From DQWO01 sp964478545 (GTDB lineage Bacteria; Desulfobacterota; Anaeroferrophillalia; Anaeroferrophillales; Anaeroferrophillaceae): 64,000 nt of DNA. Position numbers and translations under genes: made by a program. The stretch lies in NCBI GenBank assembly GCA_964478545.1, contig CAYZIS010000012.1:12882-76881 (forward strand), read 5' to 3'. The notes beneath the pieces were generated by a model. The model had not been told where the DNA came from. It saw only the letters and a program-made list of their open reading frames with translations, and did not search any database. Of this stretch, positions 44,226 through 52,703 are shown piece by piece; positions within the stretch are counted from its first letter, which is position 1, and every line of letters starts with the position of its first letter.

Positions 44226-44280
44226 GTTGTTAACCGGCGCTGTTTCAAGCGCGACATCACGAGGGTAGCTCGTTGCTTTT
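44226..44280 (+). repeat. Dispersed ~48-bp repeat, copy 2
   Basis: GTTGTTAACCGGCGCTGTTT, then CAAGCGCGACATCACGAGGG and TAGCTCGTTGCTTTT. Internal complementarity GCGCT/AGCGC. A longer imperfect hairpin follows at about 44300-44345 (AAAAATTGACA... TGTCAATTTT). The 44070-44449 interval has no gene. Confidence 0.8.
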
Positions 44281-44449
44281 CCCAGCGAATAGAGCGTAAA
44301 AATTGACATGTTTGAGCCCGAAAGGGCGAGTTTGTCAATTTTAGCGCCATGAACTATTGGAAAAGCAGACTATCGAGCGCCAAAAAGCGCTGAAATCAGC
44401 GGCCGTTAACAATATACAAGTTTCTAACCGGACACTGATAACTTTAAGT

Positions 44450-44878
44450 ATGAAACAAACTAATCCACACCATCAGCCCCTGCCACCAAAACTGTTTAGC
44501 TATGAGCTGAAGGATGGATGGATTGTCCTTGCCGGCAAAACAGACAGAGACAACGACCAGCTAAGCCTGAAAACTGCCCATCCGGATGACTGGTGGTTTC
44601 ATGTACGGGGCATGTCCGGCAGCCACGTCCTGCTTCGCACACAAAAGGGGATGGAACCTGATCGGCAAACACTAAAGCAAGCTGCCGCCATCGCCGCTTA
44701 TCACAGCAAAGCCCGAAGCGGTGGAACCGTGGCCATATCCTGTACCAAAGCCCGTTATGTCAGCAAACCGCGGGGGGCAAAGCCCGGAACGGTAGCAATC
44801 CGCAAAGAAATTACCTTAAAAGTCAAACCATCATTACCAGAAGTGCTGAAAAAACGGGAAGAAGATGAAATACGTTAA
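44450..44878 (+). CDS. Stand-alone NFACT-R (DUF814) RNA-binding protein
   Basis: 142 aa. 'LPPKLFSYELKDGWIVLAGKTDRDNDQLSLKTAHPDDWWFHVRGMSGSHVLLRT' then 'LKQAAAIAAYHSKARSGGTVAISCTKARYVSKPRGAKPGTVAIRKEITLKVKP'. This is the NFACT-R domain, normally the C-terminal part of RqcH/Tae2/FbpA, including the DWWFHVRG and KPRGAKPG motifs. The NFACT-N, HhH and coiled-coil parts are absent, so it is a single-domain form that may bind tRNA or ribosomal subunits. ATG 44450 gives the domain start; the frame is open to 44357 but that part overlaps repeat sequence. Ends four bases past the opposing gene's stop. Confidence 0.85.
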   Translation: MKQTNPHHQPLPPKLFSYELKDGWIVLAGKTDRDNDQLSLKTAHPDDWWFHVRGMSGSHVLLRTQKGMEPDRQTLKQAAAIAAYHSKARSGGTVAISCTKARYVSKPRGAKPGTVAIRKEITLKVKPSLPEVLKKREEDEIR

Positions 44879-45942
44879 TTTCCAGCACTTTCAACTGGCA
44901 GACTAATCTCAACCCTGGTTCCCTTACCCACCATACTTTCAACCCTGATCATTGCATGATTATCATCGATAATTTTACGGACCAGGGGCAGACCCATGCC
45001 GGCGCCTGACATTTTCGTCGTAAAGAAAGGGTCAAAAATACTCTCTATATCTTCCGCAGCAATACCCCTACCACTATCAATAATCTCGACGAGGACCCAG
45101 GAATTATCAACTGCTGTAGTTATGATGGTTAACTTGCCACCTTCTTCCATGGCCTCGGCAGCATTAGTCATCACCTGCATCAAGGCAATAATAATATTTT
45201 TGCAATTGACAAACACGGGGGGTAAATCACCGGAAAATTCCTTTTTTACTTCTATCCGGTTTTTCTGCAATAACTGACTGAGCTGCAGCAAGGTATCATT
45301 GATTATCAGATTAATATCTTCACCCTGCCTGACGCCATCAGGAACCCCCCTGAAATCCGCAATATCCTTGACCATCCGCTCCAAACGCTCAGTTTCTTTA
45401 ACTATGACCTGGGCATATTTTTTCTTCTGGTCGCTATCCGGTAATTCGTCGATAATCCGCCGGGCAAAACCGCCAATGGAAACTACCGGATTCCGCACTT
45501 CATGGGCAACCCCCTCAGCCATCTGATCCAAAGCCTTCTGGCGCCCTTCTTCAACCTGTTTTCGATAGCCGCTGCGGATTTTCAACAATGATTTGACCCG
45601 GGCCAATAATTCCTGAAAATTAAACGGCTTGGTAACATAATCATCAGCACCAAGATCAAAACCTTTAACCTTATCCGGAATTTCCCGCTTGGCAGTCAGC
45701 ATCAAGACCGGAATATGCCGGGTAGTTTCATCTTTTTTCAGGATTTCACAAACCTCAAATCCATCGAGTTTGGGCATCATCACATCCAGCAGAACCAAGT
45801 CCGGATGCTGTTCCCGGGTCATGGTCACGGCCTGTTCACCATCATAACCCTCAATGGTTTCATAACCAACCGCTCTCATTCTTTTACGCAGCAGTTCAAC
45901 ATTGTCCATATTATCGTCAACAATTAGGATTATTTCTTTCAT
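44875..45942 (-). CDS. Receiver-histidine kinase hybrid
   Basis: 355 aa. N-terminal REC domain (1-120) with acidic pocket 'VDDNMDN', phosphoacceptor Asp in 'LVLLDVMMPKLDG' and Lys in 'YVTKPF'. Then HisKA with 'MAEGVAHEVRNPVVSIGGFARRI' (phospho-His ~148), and HATPase_c with N-box 'VMTNAAEAM', 'DSGRGI' and 'GAGMGLPLVRKII'. No membrane segment, so a soluble kinase whose input is phosphotransfer to its receiver. It follows the single-domain receiver at 45942-46328 and the symporter kinase at 46330, all on one strand, forming a phosphorelay operon. Confidence 0.9.
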   Translation of the reverse strand: MKEIILIVDDNMDNVELLRKRMRAVGYETIEGYDGEQAVTMTREQHPDLVLLDVMMPKLDGFEVCEILKKDETTRHIPVLMLTAKREIPDKVKGFDLGADDYVTKPFNFQELLARVKSLLKIRSGYRKQVEEGRQKALDQMAEGVAHEVRNPVVSIGGFARRIIDELPDSDQKKKYAQVIVKETERLERMVKDIADFRGVPDGVRQGEDINLIINDTLLQLSQLLQKNRIEVKKEFSGDLPPVFVNCKNIIIALMQVMTNAAEAMEEGGKLTIITTAVDNSWVLVEIIDSGRGIAAEDIESIFDPFFTTKMSGAGMGLPLVRKIIDDNHAMIRVESMVGKGTRVEISLPVESAGN

Positions 45943-46328
45943 CAGTTTTTCCTGGATAACAGGCCGGCAATAATATCCGGAAAGGTATGCACATTAATGG
46001 GTTTAGAGACATAGGCATTACAACCGGCAGCCAAGCTTTTTTCCTTATCACCACGCATGGCATGGGCGGTAAGCGCGACAATGGGAACCTTAGCGAAAGT
46101 TTCGTTATGACGAATCCTTCGGGTTACCTCATAACCATCCATACCCGGCAGATTGATATCCATTAAAATAAGATCAGGCGCCACCTCAGTCAGACGGGCC
46201 AGAGCCTCGCTGCCGTCACTGACTCCAATAACATCATAACCCCGATGGCTGAGAACCTTAACAATCAAATCACGATTATCCTCATTATCCTCAACCGCCA
46301 TAATCACTTGTTTCTGAGTATCATCCAT
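45942..46328 (-). CDS. Single-domain response regulator
   Basis: 128 aa CheY-like receiver. 'MAVEDNEDNRDLIVKVL', phosphoacceptor Asp in 'DLILMDINLPGMDGYEV', Thr in 'VALTAHAM', Lys in 'AYVSKPIN'. No output domain. Start ATG 46328 has AAGGA eight bases upstream and lies one base beyond the kinase stop; the frame is open to 46382 but overlaps that kinase. Likely shuttles phosphate between the two kinases of the operon. Confidence 0.9.
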   Translation of the reverse strand: MDDTQKQVIMAVEDNEDNRDLIVKVLSHRGYDVIGVSDGSEALARLTEVAPDLILMDINLPGMDGYEVTRRIRHNETFAKVPIVALTAHAMRGDKEKSLAAGCNAYVSKPINVHTFPDIIAGLLSRKN

Positions 46329-46329
46329 T

Positions 46330-49300
46330 TTATTTTCCTTGCTGGACAAACCATTTATCAACTTCTGACAATAGCAAATCACGCATATTTATCCCTTTTT
46401 TAATAACCTTTTTCACCTGATTTTTCAACTGTGTAATCTCTTGTAGATCAAGATCTTTGGCAGTTACCACAATAATGGGAATCTGCCGCAGTTTTTCTAC
46501 CGATTTCATGTATTCGGCCACCTGAAAACCATCAATCTCCGGCATCATCAAATCCAGGATAACCAGGCCAGGTGCTTTTTCCTGAAGCTTAACCATGGCT
46601 TCCCGGCCACTGAAGGCCGTACGCACTTCCAAACCCATTTCCGCTAAAATCTTACTCTCCAGATCAACCGCGAATGGCTCATCATCAACTATCAGAACAT
46701 CTCCGCTAATTTTCGCGTCACGTAATTTCCCGATCTGAACGGCTATATCATCCTTGCTCAACGGTTTGATAAAATAACCATCCGGGCCGATAATCAGGCC
46801 TTCATCCTGGTTTTCTAAAGAAACTATGATGATAGGAATACCATCCAGCGCGTCATTATCTTTCAGCATTTGGATTAGCTGCCAGCCCTGACTCAAATAA
46901 AAATCGAGTTCGACTACCAGCAGAAACGGTTTGACTTCCATAATCTTGGCCAGTGCCTCTGCCAGGCCAAATGAGGCCACCGCGGTAAAACCTGCATCAC
47001 CAAGATAGCGTTGAATGGTACGGGAACGATCAGGATCACTGGCAACCGTAACGATCACTTTATTTAATTTCTGCTTATTTTCTTCTACCTCACCGGCAAA
47101 CCCGGTGACGGCTTCGGTATCAAAAACTTCTCCTGCCATCTGAGTATCAAGCCCCTGTTTTTTGGCCATCTGCTTCATCATTTCTGCCGTCAAGGGCTCG
47201 GCAAAAGGGATAACGAATGAAAAAGTCGAGCCTTTTCCATATTCACTTTCAACCCATATAGCCCCATGATGCATTTCCACCAGCCGCTTGGTAATACTCA
47301 ATCCCAGCCCGGTGCCGCCATAATTCCGACTGGCCGAGGCATCAAGTTGAATAAACTCGCCAAACAGACGGTCCATATCTTCTTTTTTAATCCCGATACC
47401 AGTGTCTCTTACCGAGATCAACAGATAATTTTTTTCGGGATCAAGGCCGGCAGGAGGATCTTCCTGCCAGGGCTCAGCGTGCAGGGTAATAATTCCATTG
47501 CGGGAGGTAAATTTAATCGCATTATTCAACAGGTTAATCGAAATCTGCCGGAGTTTATCCGCATCAGCCATAACTTGCGGCAGATTATCAACAACATCAA
47601 CAACCAGTTTCTGCTCTTTATCTTCCGCCAACGGCAAAATGGTATCAACCGTATCGTCTACAACAACCTCCAGGGATAAAGGCTTCAGTTCAAGCACCAT
47701 TTTGCCGGCCTCTATTTTGGACAGATCAAGAATGTCATTAATCAGGGAAAGCAGATGTTCCGCATTTCGTTCAACCTTTTCCATACTTTCTTTCTGATCA
47801 TCATTAATCGGTCCATCAACCCCGTCAATCAACAATTGGGTATAACCGATAATGGAATTCATCGGCGTGCGCAATTCATGGGACATATTGGCCAGGAATT
47901 CCGATTTGAGCTGGTCCAGCACTTTTAATTCTTTGTTGGCTTCCTCCAATTCCATCGATTTACATTCCAGCTCAATGGTCCGTTCAGCCACTTTTACTCC
48001 CAATTCCTTATTAAATTTTGCCAGTTTGCCATATAGCCTGGTATTTTCTATCGCCACTCCTAATTGCTGCGCCAAAGTTTCGAACAAATCAACAAACTTT
48101 TCCGAAAAATATCCTTTTTTCTTCATTGAGGAAGCGGTCAACACCCCGACTGTCTTATGCTCTGAAATGATTGGCGCCTGGACAAAAGACTTGATTCCCT
48201 GTTTGGTCATCAGGTTGGTGGACAATGGTTTACTGATTTTTTCGGCATCCGGTACCGAAATTACCTTGCCGGTCAAAAAGCACTCTCCCGAATAACACTC
48301 CATGGTCGGCCGTCGTTCAGCGGTCTTGACAAATTCAGGCATCAGACCCAGCTGACATTTTATGCGCAGCATACCATCTTCATCAAGCAGACGAATGGAA
48401 CAATTATCCAGCTCGAATTTACCTTCCAGCAAATCGAGGATGCCCTCCATAACCTGGTCAATATCCAGGGATGAGGCGATCAATCGGCTGGCATCGTATA
48501 ATATCGACAACTCTTTAATCCGATGTTGCAGCTCTTCCTGGCTGGCTTCCAGAGATAGGGATATTTTGCCAAAGATATCAAAGACATCTTCCATCTCAGA
48601 GCCCTTGGTTTCCATATAATTATCACAAATCAGCCGGGATGCTGATGACCCGACTGAACCCGCCAGGACTTTTTCAATCTGAGATGCCAGTTCCATTCGG
48701 GCCTGATCACTCATCTCCACCAGCTTATCAGTAAAATTTTCCGTGCCAAAAAAGTCAACCAGGGCCTTATGGGCTTTTTCCTTGCCGATGAATTTGGCCA
48801 TCATCTTTTCAAGCTCAGTCAAAGCCGGAAAATTGGCATAACGCTTTTCACGAATAAAGCGATCAATAGTTGGCTGAAAAACATCAACAAATTTCTCTGC
48901 CTGCCGCCGATCAATATCATTTTGGGAACCGATGAGGGAAACCATAAAATAAGCAATAATATTGGCAATCAAAGACCAGAACAGGGCATGGGAATAGAAA
49001 TCAAATCCCACCAGGCCGAACAATTCCGTCGGTTTCAACCACCATATATGGAAAGGACCATCCAGCAGGAAGGAAGCCGACAGCCACCCAGAACGACTAA
49101 ATGAGGGGATTAACAGGGTATAAATCCAGAAAAAAAAGCCCAGGGAAATACCGCTCATGGCTCCCTGGCGGGTACCTCCCTTCCAATACAAGCCACCAAT
49201 GATTGCCGGGGCAACCTGGATGGCAGCTGAGAATGAAATGAGCCCCATATTAACCAGCATATATGATTCACCCAGCAGGCGAAAAAAGAGATAACCCAGT

Positions 49301-50565
49301 AAAATAATCAGCAGGATACCCAATCGTTTAAGCTGAATTAACCAACGCGACAGATCAGCCTTGATTTTAAATAGCAGGAATATAGGCATAATCAGGTTGT
49401 TCAGCAACATGGTGCTCAAAGTAACGGACGAAACCACCACCATACCGGTAGCGGCTGACAGGCCGCCAATAAACGCCAGGATCGACAAGCTCATTTTGGA
49501 ACGGAGCAGAGGCAGGGTCAGCACATAGGTATCAGCCATGGATGCAAGCCCGCCTATCTTCAACAAACCACCAAAAGCGATAGGAATGACAAACAGGTTG
49601 ATCAGAAAGAAATACAAAGGGAGGAGGCACATGGCTATTTTAACATGCTCTTCTTCATGATTTTCAATCACTGCCATGTGAAACTGACGGGGCAGAAACA
49701 TGATCGCCGCCATCGAGAGTACCACCATAGTAAACCATGACTGGTAGCTGTTCGAACGGCAGGTATTAATCAGCAGCAGGTGTTTATAAAGTTCATTATG
49801 ACTAATTTGAGTAAGAATATCTTTAAATCCATCGAACATACCATAGGTTACGAATATCCCCACCATGAGAAATGCCGCCAATTTCACCATTGACTCCAGG
49901 GCTACTGCAGCAACCATGCCCTCATGTTTTTCAGAAGCGTCCAGATGACGGGCACCAAAAAAAACGCCAAAAAGAGCCAACACCAGGGAAACATAAAAAG
50001 CAGTATCGTAAAAAAAGGGCCGCGATCGTGAAACAGCCATTGTCGGTATGCCGACAATGGTCATGGGAGTCACCTCCATCTGTGAAGTAGCACGCACCAG
50101 AATATCAAAAGTTGTGGAAATGGCTTTCAGCTGCAAGGCAATATAGGGCGTAATGCCGACAATCACAAAAACGGTCACCAAAGCTCCCAATCGCGGACAT
50201 TTACCATAACGGGAACTAAGAAAATCGGCAATGGACGTAATGTTGTTTTCATGGCTTATGCGGATCATCTTCCGGAGAATAAACCACCAGGAAAAGGCGG
50301 TCAGGGTAGGACCGATGTAAATGGTCAAAAAATTAAAGCCGGTATTGGCTGCCTCACCGACACTGCCATAAAAAGTCCAGGATGAGCAGTAAACTGCCAG
50401 GCTCATGGCATAAATGTAGGGATTGGAAACAATACTTTTCCCCAGAGCTTTGCGCCGGTCAGCATAGGAAGCCACCGCGAAAAGAAGAAGCAAATATCCA
50501 AGTGAGATCCCGGCAATAAGCAGATATCGGGGATTTAATGAATATGCGGTGAAAGTATCAGACAT
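46330..50565 (-). CDS. Sodium/solute-symporter hybrid histidine kinase (CbrA-like)
   Basis: 1411 aa. Residues ~1-560: about 13 membrane segments of the sodium:solute symporter family (SLC5-like). ~560-650: a soluble linker resembling the STAC region. ~685-840: GAF ('ELSILYDASRLIASSLDIDQVMEGILDLL'). ~850-890: coiled coil. ~890-960: HisKA with phospho-His in 'FLANMSHELRTPMNSIIGYTQLL'. ~1000-1120: HATPase_c. ~1165-1280: a receiver-like domain whose expected Asp region reads 'LVVELDF', probably degenerate. ~1285-1405: a full receiver ('VDDEPF', 'LVILDLMMPEIDG'). A transporter-like sensor that may couple solute uptake to signalling. First gene of a three-gene phosphorelay. Confidence 0.9.
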   Translation of the reverse strand: MSDTFTAYSLNPRYLLIAGISLGYLLLLFAVASYADRRKALGKSIVSNPYIYAMSLAVYCSSWTFYGSVGEAANTGFNFLTIYIGPTLTAFSWWFILRKMIRISHENNITSIADFLSSRYGKCPRLGALVTVFVIVGITPYIALQLKAISTTFDILVRATSQMEVTPMTIVGIPTMAVSRSRPFFYDTAFYVSLVLALFGVFFGARHLDASEKHEGMVAAVALESMVKLAAFLMVGIFVTYGMFDGFKDILTQISHNELYKHLLLINTCRSNSYQSWFTMVVLSMAAIMFLPRQFHMAVIENHEEEHVKIAMCLLPLYFFLINLFVIPIAFGGLLKIGGLASMADTYVLTLPLLRSKMSLSILAFIGGLSAATGMVVVSSVTLSTMLLNNLIMPIFLLFKIKADLSRWLIQLKRLGILLIILLGYLFFRLLGESYMLVNMGLISFSAAIQVAPAIIGGLYWKGGTRQGAMSGISLGFFFWIYTLLIPSFSRSGWLSASFLLDGPFHIWWLKPTELFGLVGFDFYSHALFWSLIANIIAYFMVSLIGSQNDIDRRQAEKFVDVFQPTIDRFIREKRYANFPALTELEKMMAKFIGKEKAHKALVDFFGTENFTDKLVEMSDQARMELASQIEKVLAGSVGSSASRLICDNYMETKGSEMEDVFDIFGKISLSLEASQEELQHRIKELSILYDASRLIASSLDIDQVMEGILDLLEGKFELDNCSIRLLDEDGMLRIKCQLGLMPEFVKTAERRPTMECYSGECFLTGKVISVPDAEKISKPLSTNLMTKQGIKSFVQAPIISEHKTVGVLTASSMKKKGYFSEKFVDLFETLAQQLGVAIENTRLYGKLAKFNKELGVKVAERTIELECKSMELEEANKELKVLDQLKSEFLANMSHELRTPMNSIIGYTQLLIDGVDGPINDDQKESMEKVERNAEHLLSLINDILDLSKIEAGKMVLELKPLSLEVVVDDTVDTILPLAEDKEQKLVVDVVDNLPQVMADADKLRQISINLLNNAIKFTSRNGIITLHAEPWQEDPPAGLDPEKNYLLISVRDTGIGIKKEDMDRLFGEFIQLDASASRNYGGTGLGLSITKRLVEMHHGAIWVESEYGKGSTFSFVIPFAEPLTAEMMKQMAKKQGLDTQMAGEVFDTEAVTGFAGEVEENKQKLNKVIVTVASDPDRSRTIQRYLGDAGFTAVASFGLAEALAKIMEVKPFLLVVELDFYLSQGWQLIQMLKDNDALDGIPIIIVSLENQDEGLIIGPDGYFIKPLSKDDIAVQIGKLRDAKISGDVLIVDDEPFAVDLESKILAEMGLEVRTAFSGREAMVKLQEKAPGLVILDLMMPEIDGFQVAEYMKSVEKLRQIPIIVVTAKDLDLQEITQLKNQVKKVIKKGINMRDLLLSEVDKWFVQQGK

Positions 50566-50760
50566 ACCCTACAGTTTTCTCCTGGCAGACTGACTGAAAA
50601 GACAATTTTTCTTAAAATTTCCTTATTATACTCTTGGCTGCCCGGCAGAACCAAAAAAGTCCCACCAGCTTTTAATTAATCTAGCCGGCGGAACTAACTT
50701 TGTCAAATATGATGTTTAATAGCTAACTCAACTTTCTGACTTGCATTACTAAAGACATTA

Positions 50761-50853
50761 CAGGATGTTCAGGCTTGGCTCATAGCCGTGTCTGTCGACA
50801 GACAGGCGGGTTTGGCCGCCGGACGAATCACCCGGATGGTGATTCGCGGCGGA
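50761..50853. repeat. Dispersed 93-bp two-hairpin repeat, copy 2
   Basis: Relative of 36310-36402 (about ten differences in 93). Hairpin 1 here is CTGTC-GACA-GACAG versus CTGCC/GGCAG in copy 1, a paired C-G to T-A change. It lies 15 bp past the icd stop codon. The rest of the 50566-50868 gap holds no gene. Confidence 0.85.
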
Positions 50854-50868
50854 CGCCAATGAAAGCCA

Positions 50869-52101
50869 TCAAGACATACACGAGATAATCTGCTCGCCAA
50901 AGGCACGGCAACCAACTTCTTGAGCCCCATCCATCTGCCGGGCCAGATCATAGGTCACTTTCTTTTTCAGGATGGCTTGCTGCAATGCCTTTTCAACCAT
51001 ATCCGCCGCTTCCGGCCAACCCAGCATATCCAACATCATCTTACCTGAAAGAATGAGCGAGCCGGGGTTCACTTTATCCAAACCGGCATATTTGGGAGCC
51101 GTGCCATGAGTTGCCTCAAAGATAGCAATACCATCACCAATATTGGCCCCCGGCGCCATGCCTAGCCCACCCACTTGGGCCGCGCAGGCATCAGAAAGAT
51201 AATCACCGTTCAAGTTAAGAGTTGCCAGCACTTCATATTCCGCCGGGCGCAGCAAAAGCTGCTGAAAAATGGCATCAGCAATCCGGTCATTCAACAGTAT
51301 TTTTCCGGCCGGTAGAACGCCATCATACTTTGCATACAACTCCTCTTCGGCAATCACCTGATCAGCAAATTCATCCCGGGCCACTTCATAACCCCACTGG
51401 CGGAAAGCGCCCTCGGTGAATTTCATGATATTTCCTTTATGCACCAGAGTCACTACCTGCAACTGATGTTCAATGGCATATTCAATGGCTTTACGGACCA
51501 GACGTTTACTGCCTAAGGGGCTGATTGGTTTAATGCCGATTCCTGATTTTGGGCGGATATTGGCCCCAAACTGGTCCCTGAGAAAAGCAATAACTTTTTC
51601 CGCTTCAGGAGAGCCTGACTCCCACTCTATTCCGGCATAAACATCCTCCGTATTCTCCCGAAAAATCACCACATCCAAAAGCTCCGGATGTTTCATTGGA
51701 TTAGGAACCCCATCATAGTAACGGACAGGACGCACACAGGCATAGAGATCAAAATGTTGCCGCAGGGCTACATTGAGGCTACGGATGCCTCCGCCCACCG
51801 GCGTTGTCAGCGGCCCCTTGATGGACACCCGGTATTCCTTAATTTTTTCCAACGCTTCAGGAGGTAAATAGGAGCCAGTTTCCTGATAGGCTTTTTCTCC
51901 CACCAAGAGTGGCTTCCAAACAATCTGCCGACGACCTTCATACGCCCGGGCCACAGCGGCATCAAGAACCGGCCGGGTTGCCCGCCAGATATCAGGACCG
52001 ATACCATCACCTTCGATAAAACCAATAATCGGATCATCAGCAACCAGGTATTCTCCATCCTGAAACGCAATCAACGTTCCTTCGGTATTTTGCTCAAGCA
52101 T
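50869..52101 (-). CDS. icd: Isocitrate dehydrogenase (NADP type)
   Basis: 410 aa. 'IGFIEGDGIGPDIWRATRPVLDAAV', substrate loop 'KGPLTTPVGGGIRSLNVALRQHFDLYACVRPVRYYDGVPNP', 'VVIFRENTEDVYAGIEW', 'VHKGNIMKFTEGAFRQWGY' and 'ATHGTAPKYAGLDKVNPGSLILSGKMML' are characteristic of bacterial Icd. It oxidatively decarboxylates isocitrate to 2-oxoglutarate. The 'KYAG' and following residues suit NADP use. AAGGAG lies before ATG 52101. It sits directly downstream of LeuCD-type hydratase genes on the same strand, as in an operon that would make and use isocitrate. Confidence 0.95.
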   Translation of the reverse strand: MLEQNTEGTLIAFQDGEYLVADDPIIGFIEGDGIGPDIWRATRPVLDAAVARAYEGRRQIVWKPLLVGEKAYQETGSYLPPEALEKIKEYRVSIKGPLTTPVGGGIRSLNVALRQHFDLYACVRPVRYYDGVPNPMKHPELLDVVIFRENTEDVYAGIEWESGSPEAEKVIAFLRDQFGANIRPKSGIGIKPISPLGSKRLVRKAIEYAIEHQLQVVTLVHKGNIMKFTEGAFRQWGYEVARDEFADQVIAEEELYAKYDGVLPAGKILLNDRIADAIFQQLLLRPAEYEVLATLNLNGDYLSDACAAQVGGLGMAPGANIGDGIAIFEATHGTAPKYAGLDKVNPGSLILSGKMMLDMLGWPEAADMVEKALQQAILKKKVTYDLARQMDGAQEVGCRAFGEQIISCMS

Positions 52102-52186
52102 TCAATTCTCCTTAAGAAAAAAATTATTCATCTGGTTTCCATCAGGAAATGGACGTTCCCTGATGAACAGTACCTAAGTTAAATGA

Positions 52187-52687
52187 TTAGCAGCTAATTG
52201 TCAGATCCCCATGCTTCTGCACATAAGGAACCAGCCCACCTTCCGCTAAAATCGCCGTCATCACCGGTGGCAGGGCCGGAAATGATTCTTCATATCCTTG
52301 GGTAACATTCTTCAAAACTCCTTTTTCCAGATCAGCTTCCAGCTGATCACCTTCTTTAATACGATCGGTATTACAGATAATGACCGGCAGTCCCACATTG
52401 ATGGCATTGCGGAAAAATATCCGGGCAAATGATTTTGCGACAACGGCACTGACACCAGCCAGCTTAATAATAGTAGGCGCATGTTCCCGGCTGGATCCAA
52501 GACCAAAATTCCGGCCACCGACAACAAAATCACCTTTGGCCATTTTTCCGGCAAACTCCGGCCTTGCATCTTCAAGCACATGCGTAGCCAGTTCCGGCAG
52601 ATTGGAACGTAGGTGAAACAGACGTCCCGGAGCTATATGATCAGTACTTATATCATCACCGAATAACCAGGCATTTCCCTGCAACAT
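52187..52687 (-). CDS. Aconitase/isopropylmalate dehydratase family, small subunit
   Basis: 166 aa swivelling domain of the LeuD type. 'AWLFGDDISTDHIAPGRLFHLRSNLPELATHVLEDARPEFAGKMAKGDFVVGGRNFGLGSSREHAPTIIKLAGVSAVVAKSFARIFFRNAINVGLPVI' carries the GSSREHA active-site motif. The specificity loop, YLRT in archaeal-type LeuD and homoaconitase, reads FHLRS here with an apparent small insertion. So the substrate may not be isopropylmalate. AGGAGA before ATG 52687. Located between the large subunit and icd, which points to citrate/isocitrate chemistry. Confidence 0.88.
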   Translation of the reverse strand: MLQGNAWLFGDDISTDHIAPGRLFHLRSNLPELATHVLEDARPEFAGKMAKGDFVVGGRNFGLGSSREHAPTIIKLAGVSAVVAKSFARIFFRNAINVGLPVIICNTDRIKEGDQLEADLEKGVLKNVTQGYEESFPALPPVMTAILAEGGLVPYVQKHGDLTISC

Positions 52688-52703
52688 AATGTTCTCCTAA
52701 AAG

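Noticed and set aside
47266..49104. Several frames antisense to the symporter kinase
   Set aside because: All overlap conserved kinase domains on the other strand.
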